Assembly (NCBI GenBank): GCA_946885545.1
Contig: CAMPGP010000120.1
Location: 1-6,809, forward strand
Source of the DNA: an uncultured Altererythrobacter sp.
GTDB taxonomy: Bacteria > Pseudomonadota > Alphaproteobacteria > Sphingomonadales > Sphingomonadaceae
Direction: 5' to 3'
DNA: 6,809 nucleotides
A program made the position numbers and the translations under genes. The notes beneath the pieces are model-generated. The model was given only the letters and a program-made list of their open reading frames with translations, did no database searches and had not been told where the DNA came from. Of the stretch, positions 6,494 to 6,809 are shown piece after piece (position 1 is the first letter of the stretch; each line of letters opens with the position of its first letter).

Positions 6494-6809
6494 ATGGGCA
6501 CGACCTACTCGCCGATTGGCGCGATCATCTGACGCAAGGCCGCCGCCGCTCGCCGCATACCGTCCGCGCCTATCTGGCGGCGGCACAGCGGCTTCTCGAG
6601 GCGACGGGGGTCGAGGATTGGGCGCACGTCTCGCGCATCGACGGTCCGGGTCTTCGCGCCCAACTCGCCCGCCGCCGCGCGGAGGGCCTTGGCAACGCCT
6701 CGGCCGCGCGCGAGCTCTCGGCGCTCAAGGCCTTCGTCGCCCATGCTCGCGAGCGTGCGGGCGAACCGGACGCGGCCGCCCCGCGCCTGCGCGGACCCCG
6801 GATCAAGAA
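6490..6809 (+). CDS. xerC: Tyrosine recombinase XerC, N-terminal part (runs off the window)
   Basis: XerC, with XerD, resolves chromosome dimers at dif under FtsK control. Only the first 106 codons are here. The reading frame stays open from a GTG that overlaps the hemW stop by four bases. The product reads LLADWRDHLTQGRRRSPHTVRAYLAAAQRLLE (about 6-37), a classic SAM-like core-binding domain of tyrosine recombinases. Next come AEGLGNASAARELSALKAFVAHARERAG (64-91) and the RGPRIK lead-in to the catalytic domain. The catalytic Arg/His/Arg/Tyr residues lie beyond the window. The nearby ATG at 6494 is in another frame, so the GTG is the start. XerC rather than XerD is chosen by the N-terminal style and the neighbouring genes. 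Confidence 0.88.
   Translation, partial: MNGHDLLADWRDHLTQGRRRSPHTVRAYLAAAQRLLEATGVEDWAHVSRIDGPGLRAQLARRRAEGLGNASAARELSALKAFVAHARERAGEPDAAAPRLRGPRIK

Overview
The window is high-GC chromosomal DNA from an alphaproteobacterium, most likely Sphingomonadales (Erythrobacteraceae-like). This rests on base composition, protein style and the conserved cluster hrcA-grpE facing rph-rdgB-hemW-xerC. It is an inference from gene order and sequence style, not from a database search. Coding density is very high, no stretch over 100 bases lacks a gene, and I see no mobile element, CRISPR array, tRNA or rRNA.

Left half (minus strand, reading leftwards from about 3871): hrcA (heat-shock repressor), grpE (DnaK nucleotide exchange factor), an exported DUF885 peptidase-like protein, and a small glycine-zipper lipoprotein. 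hrcA, grpE and the DUF885 gene are separated by only 10 and 26 bases and look like one transcription unit. The lipoprotein follows after 64 bases. That gap holds a good match to an alphaproteobacterial general-stress (EcfG-type) promoter and a perfect 7-bp hairpin. A second possible internal promoter, resembling sigma-32 sites, lies in the 3' end of hrcA, 50-80 bases upstream of grpE. The unit ends at a perfect 26-bp palindrome (31-56) that probably acts as a terminator.

Right half (plus strand): rph (RNase PH), rdgB (ITP/XTP pyrophosphatase), hemW (radical SAM heme chaperone) and the start of xerC (tyrosine recombinase), which runs off the window. rph/rdgB overlap by ATGA and hemW/xerC by GTGA, so these are probably translationally coupled. 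The 81-base divergent region (3872-3952) must hold promoters for both directions. The hrcA side has no Shine-Dalgarno, and its candidate -10 lies where transcription would start at or beside the ATG, which suggests a leaderless message.

Taken together the window links protein quality control (HrcA, GrpE, perhaps the DUF885 enzyme), envelope stress (lipoprotein), RNA 3'-end trimming (Rph), nucleotide-pool cleaning (RdgB), heme delivery (HemW) and chromosome dimer resolution (XerC). I find no undescribed multi-gene system. The points most worth a second look are the regulatory sequences and the unusual lipoprotein.
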